64,000 nt of DNA from Hirschia litorea (GCF_042665075.1 NZ_JBHTBR010000005.1:186001-250000); one strand, 5' to 3'; numbered from the stretch's first letter, positions 51,561 to 60,817 are shown. The notes: generated from the letters alone by a model not told the origin. Numbers and translations are program-made.

Positions 51561-53627
51561 TTGGTGGATTGCATCAAGTTGAGTTGGTTTAAACCCATAA
51601 GCGCGACGAGTTTAATAAGCGCCTGCATCATGATGCAGGCCACAAGCGCGCAAGCAGCTCCCTCTTCTGGCACAACAATCATCACACCAGTTGAGTTTAA
51701 ACATTATTCCCCCCGCACGGCGCTCGACATTGTGGAGAACCTCCCAAATTTCACAATGTCGATCGGCGCGCAAAGCAATATTGGGGTAAATGGCACTAAT
51801 GTTCTGATCAATGGAAAGCCAATCAGAAACAAACCCAGTAGTGTTCGCGGCACGCTAAACCAGATAAACGCAAAAGACGTAACTAAAATTGTCATTGAGG
51901 ATGCAACAAAATATAAGCTCAACGGCTTAAAAGGATATGTCGCAAACATACATACCAACACCTCTAAAATTTCAGGCAATTGGTCTTGGACCCCTCGCTT
52001 TCAAGACCATAGACCCGGCGCTATTGGAAACGTCTCTCTCAACTTATCTGGCCAAAAAGACATCTTCGAATATCAAATTGCATTGCGAAACCTCTCCCGT
52101 CGCCAAGGAGCGCGCGGCTTAGAAATTGTACGCAATAAAGCCAATACCATAACAGAATACCGTCACGAGGAAGAAACCTCCGACGTTGATATTCCTTCAA
52201 TCAACACTCAAGTGAACTTTGAAACAGCTGACGGAAAACTTGGCTCGTTCAACCTTGGCTATAAACGCCCCCACATTACGTCCAAAGAAATTTCACGCCA
52301 ACAATCGGTGAAGGGGAATGAAAAGGTCCGTATTTCCACCAGTGAGCGCAGAGAATGGAATGGCGAAGTCGGCGGTGATTATGACTTCCCATTGGGTGAG
52401 GGCCGCTTAAAACTCATTGGATCTTATCAGTCCAAACATCGCCCCTTCAGCCAACAATTACACACGCTCCTATCCGATTTCAGCTACACAAACGCAACAG
52501 GCACCAACAGCCTCAACATAGAAAACGAGCAAGTCGCACGCGCTGAATATACTTGGTCGACACACACGAACGAGGACTGGCAATTCATTGCTCAAACCGC
52601 TTACAACAGCCTAGAAAAACACAATATCCGCTTGAAACAAGCGCAAGATAGTCTTGCTCTTCAAGATATCCCCAAAACAGAAACCTTCGACACTGTTGCA
52701 GAAAAAAAATCTGAATTTGCCATTCTTCACGGTCGCCCACTTGGCCCAAATGTCACTTTACAATCTTCATTTGGCGGCGAATTCATTCACATTTCGCAAA
52801 TGGGAACGGGTCAATCCGAACGTGACTTCTTTCACCCCAAAGGCTTCACAGCGTTAAACTACCGCCCTTCACGTGGCATGAGTATCAACACGCGGCTGCA
52901 ACGACATGTACGCAGGTTCAATTTCTTCAACTTTATCGCCTCTCAAAATTTGGAAGAAAACAGCGCAAACGAGACAAATGCTGGCATATTGCCCGAAAAA
53001 TCTTGGCTCCTTTCAGTCGACCTTAAAAAGACAATCGGAAATTTAGGCTCGACGCGACTTCGATTTTTCGGAGAGGAAGTTGAAGATATCGTCGCTCAAA
53101 TCCCCATCGGCCAAACTTCTGAAGCTCCGGGCAATATCGACAACGCCGAACGCTTTGGCGCTGAAATGTCAGGCTCAGTGAAATTTGCTCAATTAGGGAT
53201 TAATGGTCTTAGGTTTAACTACTTCCTAGCCGCTCGTCATTCCAATATGGTTGACCCTGTCACCAATGAAACACGCCGCATCGGCGGTGAAAAATTGTCT
53301 GATATGAACATGTCTTTGCGCTATGACATTCCCAATTCAGATTGGGCGCTAACGGGCTTGGTACAAAAATCTCGCTGGGCATCTAATCCACGCATTAGCC
53401 AAGTGCAAATGAAAGCGGTCGATACACCATTTACGCAAATCACAATAGAAAACAAAGATTTCTTCGGAATGAATGCCGCCCTAGGCATCCACAATCTTAG
53501 CGACCAAGCTGAGATATTATCCAAAACCATCTATCCAAACCGCCGCCTCGCTGCCCTCTCAAGGTCAGAATACCGCTCGCGCACCCGTGGCACATCCGTC
53601 AGTTTCAGCTTACGCGGCAGCTTCTAG
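51561..53627 (+). CDS. TonB-dependent receptor-like outer-membrane protein (paralogue 2)
   Basis: 688 residues as called from TTG at 51561; GTG at 51564 or TTG at 51579 are also possible and a good ribosome site is missing. Signal peptide cut near SAQA. Shares with paralogue 1 the plug (YSPRTALDIVENLPNFTM, NGTNVLINGKPIRNKPSSVRGTLNQINAKDVTKIVIEDATKYKLNGLKGYVANI) and barrel motifs (ILHGRPL, FFGEEVEDIVAQIP, AERFGAEMSGS, TRRIGGE, NKDFFGMNAALGIHNLS). C-terminal Phe as in barrel proteins. Tandem duplication followed by strong divergence is the simplest reading. Substrate unknown. Confidence 0.82.
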   Translation: MVDCIKLSWFKPISATSLISACIMMQATSAQAAPSSGTTIITPVEFKHYSPRTALDIVENLPNFTMSIGAQSNIGVNGTNVLINGKPIRNKPSSVRGTLNQINAKDVTKIVIEDATKYKLNGLKGYVANIHTNTSKISGNWSWTPRFQDHRPGAIGNVSLNLSGQKDIFEYQIALRNLSRRQGARGLEIVRNKANTITEYRHEEETSDVDIPSINTQVNFETADGKLGSFNLGYKRPHITSKEISRQQSVKGNEKVRISTSERREWNGEVGGDYDFPLGEGRLKLIGSYQSKHRPFSQQLHTLLSDFSYTNATGTNSLNIENEQVARAEYTWSTHTNEDWQFIAQTAYNSLEKHNIRLKQAQDSLALQDIPKTETFDTVAEKKSEFAILHGRPLGPNVTLQSSFGGEFIHISQMGTGQSERDFFHPKGFTALNYRPSRGMSINTRLQRHVRRFNFFNFIASQNLEENSANETNAGILPEKSWLLSVDLKKTIGNLGSTRLRFFGEEVEDIVAQIPIGQTSEAPGNIDNAERFGAEMSGSVKFAQLGINGLRFNYFLAARHSNMVDPVTNETRRIGGEKLSDMNMSLRYDIPNSDWALTGLVQKSRWASNPRISQVQMKAVDTPFTQITIENKDFFGMNAALGIHNLSDQAEILSKTIYPNRRLAALSRSEYRSRTRGTSVSFSLRGSF

Positions 53628-53840
53628 TCGGTTTGACATTTTACTTTTTCAATCATATATCCGGCGCAAGGTTTGAAGCAGCCTGCCGCTCGCTGGGATA
53701 TTCTCAACGGTAAATCGCTCGGTCAATTTGCAAATTTTGCAGCATGATCTTTTCTCAGAACACAGCCTTTAAACAGGCGGTCTTTTGGCAATGCGAGCAC
53801 CAATTCACAATGACCGCGTTTATAAAGGATGAGTCTGATA

Positions 53841-54326
53841 ATGACCTCTGCTAAAACAACGCACACTTCTAACAAGCGCGCACGTTTACCCAAAACAATC
53901 GCAGGTGCCAAAGCTTATGCGAAAACAATGCGCAACAATCACAAAGAAGCTAATGCACCAATCACGCACGCCAAAGCTCTTGAGCTTACTGCCCATGCTC
54001 TTGGTTTTTCAAATTGGAATATAGCTGCTGCCCGCCTCTCTAATCGCCCCTTATTTGAACCTCAAATAGGCGATCGCGTGACTGGCAAATATCTCAAACA
54101 AGACTTCACCGGAGAAATTGTTTCGGTCACACGTTATGATCAAGGCAGTCATTTCCAAGTCAGCATTCACTTTGACTCACCTGTGGACGTGGTCAGCTTC
54201 AGCTCATTCTCTGCCTATCGTCAGCGCGTCACTGCCCTGCTCGATAATGAAGGCATATGTGTAAAATCCACGAGTGATGGCGACCCGCATATGACGATTA
54301 TCTCAACGCATTCAGCAGTCATTTAA
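53841..54326 (+). CDS. Conserved small protein of the 'glyoxalase superfamily'-annotated type
   Basis: 161 residues from the ATG at 53841; an upstream in-frame ATG (53829) sits against its own AAAGGA and is less likely. N-terminal helical part: IAGAKAYAKTMRNNHKEANAPITHAKALELTAHALGFSNWNIAAARLS, a pattern (ITH..ALE..A..LGF.NWN) common in alphaproteobacterial proteins labelled glyoxalase-superfamily. A beta part follows (IGDRVTGKYLKQDFTGEIVSVTRYDQGSHFQVSIHFDSPVDVVSF). No glyoxalase metal ligands are evident, so the label may be misleading. Function unknown. Confidence 0.65.
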   Translation: MTSAKTTHTSNKRARLPKTIAGAKAYAKTMRNNHKEANAPITHAKALELTAHALGFSNWNIAAARLSNRPLFEPQIGDRVTGKYLKQDFTGEIVSVTRYDQGSHFQVSIHFDSPVDVVSFSSFSAYRQRVTALLDNEGICVKSTSDGDPHMTIISTHSAVI

Positions 54327-54351
54327 TCAAAACAACCCGCGCGCTCTTACC

Positions 54352-55269
54352 CTAGAGCGTGCGGCCAATGCGTTTAATTTCCCAGCGCAACTCAACGCCA
54401 GAATTAGCCTTCACTTTCGCGCGAACGTCCTCGCCAAGCCCTTCAATGTCAGCTGCTGTCGCATCGCCAGTATTGATCATGAAATTACAATGCTTCTCTG
54501 AGACTTGAGCGCCGCCACGCATCGCGCCGCGCATGCCTGCCTCATCAATAAGCTTCCAGCATTTTCGTTGATCAGGTGTGCCCGGTGGATCAGGATTTGC
54601 GAAAGTCGAACCACCCGTTTTTTCACGGATAGGCTGGGCCTCTTCGCGACGTTTTTTCAGCGCTTCAATACGGTCTTTCACAATTTGAGGGTCTATAATT
54701 TCACCCTTAAATACCGCTTCGACAAATATCAAATCTTCAGGCGCATCTGAATGACGATAGGAATACCCAAACTCACGGTTTTTCAGCGTCACCCATGTCC
54801 CTTGACGCGTAAGCGCAACCGCTTCCACCAAAACATCAGCAGTTTCTTGCTCATAGCATCCCGCATTCATGCGCAACGCACCGCCAATAGTCCCAGGAAC
54901 GCCAGAGAAAAACTCCAAACCGCTAATGCCAAACATCGCCGCCTTTTGAGACACTTTACTATCAAGTGCCGCTGCTCCCGCAACAACCTCATTGCCGACA
55001 ACGCGAATTTTTCCAAAGGCAGGTGTCAATCGCACAACCACCCCCTCAACTCCGCCATCACGTACAATCACATTGGAAGCAGCGCCCAGAACAGTCACAG
55101 GAATATCGTCTGGCAATGATTTAAGAAAATCAGCCAGATCTTCTGGATCTGCGGGCAAAAACAGCACGTCTGCTTTTCCACCCACCCGAAACCATGTGAA
55201 AGGTTTTAATTCTGCATCAGCAAGCAATTTTCCGCGTACAGGCGGCATTCTGGAAATCAAATCTGTCAT
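54352..55269 (-). CDS. murB: UDP-N-acetylmuramate dehydrogenase
   Basis: 305 residues. FAD/NADPH enzyme reducing UDP-GlcNAc-enolpyruvate to UDP-MurNAc. FAD domain: PFTWFRVGGKADVLFLP, VTVLGAASNVIVRDGGVEGVVVRL, GLEFFSGVPGTIGGALRMNAGCYEQE; substrate domain: FGYSYRHSDAPED and GGSTFANPDPPGTPDQRKCWKLIDEAGMRGAMRGGAQVSEKHCNFMIN, with the catalytic Ser in GGSTF. This is the type with the short YSYR-containing insertion. In the usual order it would lie directly between murC and ddl; here both neighbours are unrelated genes. Confidence 0.97.
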   Translation of the reverse strand: MTDLISRMPPVRGKLLADAELKPFTWFRVGGKADVLFLPADPEDLADFLKSLPDDIPVTVLGAASNVIVRDGGVEGVVVRLTPAFGKIRVVGNEVVAGAAALDSKVSQKAAMFGISGLEFFSGVPGTIGGALRMNAGCYEQETADVLVEAVALTRQGTWVTLKNREFGYSYRHSDAPEDLIFVEAVFKGEIIDPQIVKDRIEALKKRREEAQPIREKTGGSTFANPDPPGTPDQRKCWKLIDEAGMRGAMRGGAQVSEKHCNFMINTGDATAADIEGLGEDVRAKVKANSGVELRWEIKRIGRTL

Positions 55270-55443
55270 ATTGCTGCAAATACCCTGCTTCTATGCATCT
55301 TGCTAGCCTTTCCTAGCATGAACCCAAGGCTCAACTCACACAATCCTCGCAATCGCGTGATGAAATGTTGTCAAAGCGTTTAGTGACAAAACTAAGGCCA
55401 TACTTCACTCTCCTTTCAGTTTAAAAGCTTGGGAGACTAAAAT

Positions 55444-55854
55444 ATGACCGCTGTAAGCAAATGGGGCGCATACGTCCTCGCTGCCTTTATGGCCTTTATG
55501 GGGATTCAGAAATTCATCGGCGATGTGCCTATTTTCATCATTATCGAAGACAACCTCGCCGCAGATTGGGGGCTTACCCTTCCATTTATTGATCCAATGC
55601 TCAAATACGCAACTGGATTGGGCGAGTTAGCTGCCACTGTAATCCTTGTAGCTGGTCTACGTCTCATTGGCGGCGGTTTATCCCTCGCATTAATCGGCGG
55701 TGCAATTTTGGCGCACCTCACCGTATTGGGCGTATACACCCCCATGAGTTCTGCACCCGATGCCGAAAAAAGCCCCATGCTCTTCATTATGGCACTTGTA
55801 TTTTTCGCACTATCAGCAGCTGTAACATATGGTGCCTTTAAAGCGCGCCGCTAA
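55444..55854 (+). CDS. DoxX-like small membrane protein
   Basis: 136 residues, four hydrophobic helices: AAFMAFMGIQKF, YATGLGELAATVILVAGLRLIGG, LSLALIGGAILAHLTVLGVY, MLFIMALVFFALSAAVTYGAF. The order and the GLGELAA..ILV motif fit the DoxX/DoxD-like group of inner-membrane proteins. Function unknown. Followed by a good terminator shared with the converging next gene. Confidence 0.78.
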   Translation: MTAVSKWGAYVLAAFMAFMGIQKFIGDVPIFIIIEDNLAADWGLTLPFIDPMLKYATGLGELAATVILVAGLRLIGGGLSLALIGGAILAHLTVLGVYTPMSSAPDAEKSPMLFIMALVFFALSAAVTYGAFKARR

Positions 55855-55877
55855 TCAAAATACTGGATCATCAAAAA

Positions 55878-55910
55878 AGCCAGCCTCCATATTTTGGAAG
55901 CTGGATTTTT
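55878..55910. terminator. Bidirectional rho-independent terminator
   Basis: CCAGCCTCC pairs with GGAAGCTGG around ATATTTT, with five T on the plus side and a run of A (T on the minus strand) before it. It serves the DoxX-like gene and the converging peroxidase-like gene. Confidence 0.85.
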
Positions 55911-55933
55911 CTATACTCAAGAGCGGATTTTCT

Positions 55934-56494
55934 CTATTTCGCGTCTGGTTTCGTCCACGCAAATTTAGAGAAAGCCTCATCCACAGGTGTGTTCGCAACA
56001 TGGTTTGTGTAATTAGATAGCGTCTTGTGTGCCAATCCAAGGATCACATCCAAAACCGTGGTGTTGTCATACCCGTGTGCAAACAAAGCTTGGACTTGCT
56101 CATCTGTCACAACACCGCGTTGGTTTAGCATTTGGCGCGTAAACTCTGCGAGCGCTTCTAGTTTCGCATTCGGAATTGTCTTGCCATCACGGATCGCATT
56201 GATGATGTCATCAGATACGCCTTGTGATTTAGCGATTCCTGTATGAGCAGGCACACAATAGTGACAATTGTTTTCATAATTGATCACCAACCACACAACA
56301 TTACGCTCATCTGCATTCAATGAGTTGGAAGCAAATGAGTCAGCCAGATATTTGTAGGATTTCAGCAATTCTGGGCTTTGAGCCATCGTCGCATACAAAT
56401 TAGGGACAAAGCCCATTGTTTTTTTAGCGCCAGCTAAAATCTCTTTTGCCTCATCAGGTGCTGTTTCAGGTGTGTGTAATGTGTAGGTGCTCAT
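55934..56494 (-). CDS. Carboxymuconolactone decarboxylase / AhpD-like family protein
   Basis: 186 residues from the ATG at 56492-56494, with GAGGA eight bases before it. Helical AhpD-like fold. Redox pair Cys77-Cys80 with His84 in NNCHYCVPAH, the alkylhydroperoxidase signature. Further: GFVPNLYATMAQSPELLKSY and AHKTLSNYTNHVANTP. The family serves as peroxidase or decarboxylase; the Cys-X-X-Cys favours a peroxidase role. It is one of the four genes between murC and murB. Confidence 0.86.
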   Translation of the reverse strand: MSTYTLHTPETAPDEAKEILAGAKKTMGFVPNLYATMAQSPELLKSYKYLADSFASNSLNADERNVVWLVINYENNCHYCVPAHTGIAKSQGVSDDIINAIRDGKTIPNAKLEALAEFTRQMLNQRGVVTDEQVQALFAHGYDNTTVLDVILGLAHKTLSNYTNHVANTPVDEAFSKFAWTKPDAK

Positions 56495-56670
56495 CTCTAT
56501 TATCCTCATAGGTTAGCAATTGCTCCAGCTTTGGATATAGTTATGTACACGCCTGAACATAAGCGTGTCACGCCTCACTTTTACGTGATTGTTTCAAGAA
56601 ACTATGGTAGCGCTGAATCTACGCTCTGTTTTCACAATGAGGCATAAGCTCAAGTTTGGAAGGACGCTTT

Positions 56671-57120
56671 ATGAAATTCGCCCCTTTTACAATTCTCATG
56701 CCCATTATCGCGCTGGTTGGATGCGCCAATCAAACAAGTACGAAAATGCCCAAATCTCCCGCCCTTCCGCCACCACCATTTACTGCCCCAAGCGAAACAA
56801 CCGACAATACGCCGAACGAACTGGAAGAGAATGTGGACCATAATATAATTGCCGGCGGATATGCGCCTGCTGATTTAAGCGATGAGAATGCGACGCGCGC
56901 TAAAGAATTGATGATTGATACAATCTACAGAAAATTCCCCACCCGGGCGCTCGTCGATAAGGTCAGCGCAGAAGTGCAGGTCGTTGCGGGATTAAATTAC
57001 CGCTTCCGCATAGAAATGACGGGAATGCCTAGAACACGCGATATATTCACAGGCGTCGTCTATATGGATCTCAAACAGAAAATGACTGTCACCAGCCTAG
57101 AACAAATCCAAGGCCAGTAG
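56671..57120 (+). CDS. Lipoprotein with cystatin-like domain
   Basis: 149 residues from the ATG at 56671, which has GGAAGGA upstream. Lipobox LVGC (Cys18). After a proline-rich linker comes a domain from about residue 60: IAGGYAPADLSDENATRAKELMIDTIYRKFP, then QVVAG (103-107) in VQVVAGLNYRFRIEM, then two more strands. GG near the start, one helix and QxVxG followed by NY are the marks of the cystatin fold. In eukaryotic cystatins the GG and QVVAG loops enter the active site of papain-like proteases. Whether this one inhibits a protease is inference. Sits on the plus strand within the mur gene block. Confidence 0.75.
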   Translation: MKFAPFTILMPIIALVGCANQTSTKMPKSPALPPPPFTAPSETTDNTPNELEENVDHNIIAGGYAPADLSDENATRAKELMIDTIYRKFPTRALVDKVSAEVQVVAGLNYRFRIEMTGMPRTRDIFTGVVYMDLKQKMTVTSLEQIQGQ

Positions 57121-57131
57121 TCGCAAAAATA

Positions 57132-58067
57132 TCAAACCTTCACCGACACCATTGTTCCTGCAATCGGTGTCGCTTTGCGTACTTCGACTTCAAAATCTGT
57201 CAGATCTTCCTTCAGCTCATCAAACACTTCATCAGCTTCAAGAAATGCCTCACTTTTGTCCGCCTTGCCATCACCCGAAACAATGGCTTTCTTTTTCATA
57301 TAGGTTAGCTCATCTTCCATCTTCTTTGCGATACCACGCACCTTGCCGATGAACTCCAAATTTTCTCGTGTAGCAGCTGCTTGGGGTGAATTCTCTGCTT
57401 TCACCCATTTCGTGTCTGAATCTCCATACGCATTGACAGCACGCTGCGACAAGGCGCGCTCCTCACCTGCGGCAGACACATAGCTGGCCTCAACCTCTTC
57501 CCCATCAGCAGCAAACCTCTCCCCCTCCACAGCACTAGCAGAGACTGCTTGTTCCGCTTCTTGAGCCGCTTCAGCATCTTGGTCAGCATTGCGTTCATCA
57601 GCTTCATTTGCATTAGAAGAAGGGGCTAATCTCCCCACACTCACCATAGACACATTCGGTGCTGCGCTAGATAACTCGCCCAGAGCTTTGGCTGCGTCAG
57701 CATATATTTTGACTGCATCTTTAAGGTCTTGCGCTAATCGCCCCAGCTGGCGCGCCATCTCTTTGGGATCGTTCGCCCACACAGCTTTGATAATTTTAAA
57801 CTGCTTAACAATGCGATCTAGCGACTCTCTTGCCTGATTTTTCTTGCGCGACAAGGCTTCTCTTTCAGGATCAGATTGAACTTCCTTAGACGCTTCTTGT
57901 GCCTCTAATTCAGCAGCCTTTGCATGTGTTTCTTTTGCATTCAATTGCGCGCGGATAAGTGCATTTAAGTCTTGCTTTGGCTCAGCCACAGATTCACGCT
58001 TTTGCGTCTCACCCGATACAGGCGGACGATAAAAAGACACAACAGACTGTGAAACCAACAAACTCAT
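57132..58067 (-). CDS. Hypothetical coiled-coil-rich protein
   Basis: 311 residues from the ATG at 58065-58067. Rich in Ala, Glu, Lys; helical almost throughout (LNALIRAQLNAKETHAKAAELEAQEASKEV; ESLDRIVKQFKIIKAVWANDPKEMARQLGRLAQDLKDAVKIYADAAKALGEL). A middle stretch NANEADERNADQDAEAAQEAEQAVSAS looks disordered. No signal peptide or membrane segment is evident, although the first 20 residues are weakly hydrophobic. No family recognised. It lies just after murC on the same strand, with a 142-base gap. Confidence 0.65.
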   Translation of the reverse strand: MSLLVSQSVVSFYRPPVSGETQKRESVAEPKQDLNALIRAQLNAKETHAKAAELEAQEASKEVQSDPEREALSRKKNQARESLDRIVKQFKIIKAVWANDPKEMARQLGRLAQDLKDAVKIYADAAKALGELSSAAPNVSMVSVGRLAPSSNANEADERNADQDAEAAQEAEQAVSASAVEGERFAADGEEVEASYVSAAGEERALSQRAVNAYGDSDTKWVKAENSPQAAATRENLEFIGKVRGIAKKMEDELTYMKKKAIVSGDGKADKSEAFLEADEVFDELKEDLTDFEVEVRKATPIAGTMVSVKV

Positions 58068-58209
58068 TATAAACACCCAATTCTGAGTGCTTATAAAAAC
58101 ATAAATGCCTTAAATTGAGATGGATTTCATCTCACAACTCATCACTTACCTGCACGAATTTGTTAACCTTTTCAGCAAGCAGGATAGGCTAATTCTTTCA
58201 ATAGATTGT

Positions 58210-59634
58210 CTATTTTTCTAAATTGGCAGCCAACGCATTGGCGTGCGATGTAATATCACCCGCCCCCAGACAGACGACCATATCACTTGGTTTTGCGAAC
58301 GCTCGAATAGCTTCTGGCAGAGCCTCAAGGCTTTCCAATATGCGCACATCTTTGTGCCCATGCTGGCGGATAGATCTCACCAATGTCTCGTGATTGATAC
58401 CTTCAATCGGGCTCTCACCTGCTTCGTAGACAGGCGCTATGAACACAGTATCTGCCTTATCAAAACATGTCGAAAACTCAGTGAATAAATCGTGCAGTCT
58501 TGAATAACGGTGTGGCTGCGCCACAGCAATCAACCCATTTTGCCCCTGCATCGCACGAGCAGCTTTTAAGACCGCTTCAATTTCTACAGGGTGATGACCA
58601 TAATCATCAATAATGCGCACCGGCTCTTGCCCCTCTTGTGGCAGCCACTCACCCGCTGGCGTAAAGCGACGCTTCACACCACCAAATCCAGATAAACCTA
58701 CACGAATTTGATCATCACTCGCGCCAAGTTCTAACGCCACTGTCACAGCAGCAAGCGCATTCTGAACATTGTGATCCCCGGCCATCGGCAAAGTACAACC
58801 ACTTATCATTCGCGGCGCAGCAGAACCAGGACGACGCAACGCTATATCAAAGTGCGAACCAGCTAAGTCAGTCGTTAAATTCATTGCGCGCACATCGGCC
58901 TGACGGTTAAATCCATATGTTATGCGGCGTCGGTCAATAATGCGCGATGCGAGCGCCTGCACTTCGGGGTGATCCGTGCACAAAACTGCAAAACCATAAA
59001 AAGGGATGTTTTCAACAAATGTATCAAAAGCGGCCCGCAAATTTTCCATAGAGCCATAATGCTCCATATGCTCAGGATCGATATTTGTTACAATTGCGGC
59101 TGTTGGCGAAAGCTTAGTGAACGTCCCATCACTTTCATCCGCTTCAAGCACCATCCAGTCACCGGCCCCCGCTTTCGCGTTAGAGCCATAAGCGTTCACA
59201 ATACCGCCATTGATAACAGTTGGGTCAATATCAGCCGCATCCAACAGTGAGGCCACCATTGTTGTCGTGGTTGTTTTTCCGTGCGTTCCAGCCACACATA
59301 CAGTCCACTTTAACCGCACTAATTCGGCCAACATGTTCGCGCGCCGTACAACAGGAATCCCGGCTGCACGCGCCGCATCTACTTCAGGGTTTCCAGCCTT
59401 AATTGCAGAGGAAATAATAACAGCCCCAGCACCCTGCACATTTTCCGCAGTGTGACCGACAAAAATCTGCGCGCCCTTATTCCGTAAACGATCTAAATTT
59501 GGTCCTTCACGCATATCTGAACCCTGAACCTTATAGCCCATTGTCAGCATAATTTCTGCTATACCCGACATTCCAATACCGCCGATACCAACAAGGTGAG
59601 CAGGGCCAAGATCAAATGGTGATGGGTTTTTCAT
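58210..59634 (-). CDS. murC: UDP-N-acetylmuramate--L-alanine ligase
   Basis: 474 residues, adds L-Ala to UDP-MurNAc. HLVGIGGIGMSGIAEIMLTMGYKVQGSDM (UDP-binding Rossmann), CVAGTHGKTTTTTMVASLLDAADIDPTVINGG (ATP loop), LEADESDGTFTKLSPTAAIVTNIDPEHMEHY, GDHNVQNALAAVTVALELG, RIIDDYGHHPVEIEAVLKAAR. Follows murG with a 67-base gap. Confidence 0.98.
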   Translation of the reverse strand: MKNPSPFDLGPAHLVGIGGIGMSGIAEIMLTMGYKVQGSDMREGPNLDRLRNKGAQIFVGHTAENVQGAGAVIISSAIKAGNPEVDAARAAGIPVVRRANMLAELVRLKWTVCVAGTHGKTTTTTMVASLLDAADIDPTVINGGIVNAYGSNAKAGAGDWMVLEADESDGTFTKLSPTAAIVTNIDPEHMEHYGSMENLRAAFDTFVENIPFYGFAVLCTDHPEVQALASRIIDRRRITYGFNRQADVRAMNLTTDLAGSHFDIALRRPGSAAPRMISGCTLPMAGDHNVQNALAAVTVALELGASDDQIRVGLSGFGGVKRRFTPAGEWLPQEGQEPVRIIDDYGHHPVEIEAVLKAARAMQGQNGLIAVAQPHRYSRLHDLFTEFSTCFDKADTVFIAPVYEAGESPIEGINHETLVRSIRQHGHKDVRILESLEALPEAIRAFAKPSDMVVCLGAGDITSHANALAANLEK

Positions 59635-59701
59635 AGGAATGTTCTTCTGGTCTAGGTTTTGTTTTATATAGAATTAATAGTCTGTTTGAATATTAATTAC
59701 G

Positions 59702-60817
59702 CTAAATATTCGCCGCTTTTATGGCAATGTCTGCCAATTCCTGTGCTGCCGTCAATGGGCCTAATTCACGAGCAGCTGCCGCACGTAGGGCTAGATCACC
59801 ATGAGGGCCCAACATCTCTTCTAGCACATGTGCAAGCGATGTAGGATTAAACTCTTTTTCAAGGATCACTTCAGCCCCGCCTCCAGCCTCAAGGCTTTCA
59901 GCATTGGCACGTTGATGATCATCCATAGCAATGCCCAACGGGATCAAAATGGCCGGACGCCCCGCGACACACAATTCCGTAACTGTCCCCGCACCCGAAC
60001 GTGCAATGACCAAATGCGTCGCAGCCAAACGTTTATCCATATCCGTAAAGAAGGGTGCTAATTCACAACTTACACCCGCTTCTGCATAGATGGCCTGTAC
60101 ACTAGAAATTTGATCTTCCCGAACTTGCTGCACCATATGCAAGTTACGGCGGATAAGTTCCGGCAATTTCTCGATTGCAGCGGGCACAACCTCACCAAAC
60201 ATTTTCGCACCTTGGCTTCCGCCTGTTACCAGCACATTCACTTTTCCACTCTCCAATGACGGATATGGAACGTCTCGTACCGCTAAAATAGGAGCGCGCA
60301 CAGGATTACCCACCTCAATACGATGAGCATTTGCCTGAGGGGGTATCTTATCCAAACGTCCAAAACCAGATGCAATAGTTACAGCCGATTTTGCAAACAC
60401 CCGATTTACACGCCCTAGAACAGCGTTCTGCTCATGAATGATTATAGGGACTTTCAGCGCTTTGGCAGCCGATAAGGATGGAAAACTAGGATACCCACCA
60501 AACCCCGCGACAAGGTCTGGCTTTACTTGTTTCATATGTTTTTTCGCCGCAGAAATCCCGGCGCGGATCTTTAGCGCGGACATCAATAACTTATCAGGCC
60601 GCTTGGACCCGATCGTTGCAGCTTTCACTTGCTCAATCCATTCAGCGGGAAAATTATCCACATATCGCAATCCACGATCATCCGTCACCAGCCCCACGCG
60701 CCAGCCCCGCTTAATCATTTCTTCTGCAAATGATTGCGCCGGAAACATATGCCCGCCCGTACCACCTGCAGCAATGATAACTAACGGGGCATCCGCATTC
60801 GAAGTCACATTTTTCAT
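59702..60817 (-). CDS. murG: UDP-N-acetylglucosamine--undecaprenyl-PP-MurNAc-pentapeptide transferase
   Basis: 371 residues, GT28 glycosyltransferase that makes lipid II on the inner face of the membrane. IIAAGGTGGHMFPAQSFAEEM, VAGFGGYPSFPSLSAAKALKVPIIIHEQNAVLGRVNR, VTGGSQGAKMFGE, HLVIARSGAGTVTELCVAGRPAILIPL. The ATG overlaps the ftsW stop by one base (TAATG), so the two are coupled. Confidence 0.98.
   Translation of the reverse strand: MKNVTSNADAPLVIIAAGGTGGHMFPAQSFAEEMIKRGWRVGLVTDDRGLRYVDNFPAEWIEQVKAATIGSKRPDKLLMSALKIRAGISAAKKHMKQVKPDLVAGFGGYPSFPSLSAAKALKVPIIIHEQNAVLGRVNRVFAKSAVTIASGFGRLDKIPPQANAHRIEVGNPVRAPILAVRDVPYPSLESGKVNVLVTGGSQGAKMFGEVVPAAIEKLPELIRRNLHMVQQVREDQISSVQAIYAEAGVSCELAPFFTDMDKRLAATHLVIARSGAGTVTELCVAGRPAILIPLGIAMDDHQRANAESLEAGGGAEVILEKEFNPTSLAHVLEEMLGPHGDLALRAAAARELGPLTAAQELADIAIKAANI

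Noticed and set aside
56589..56843. 84-residue open frame on the plus strand
   Set aside because: Overlaps the cystatin-like lipoprotein gene in another frame; no ribosome site.
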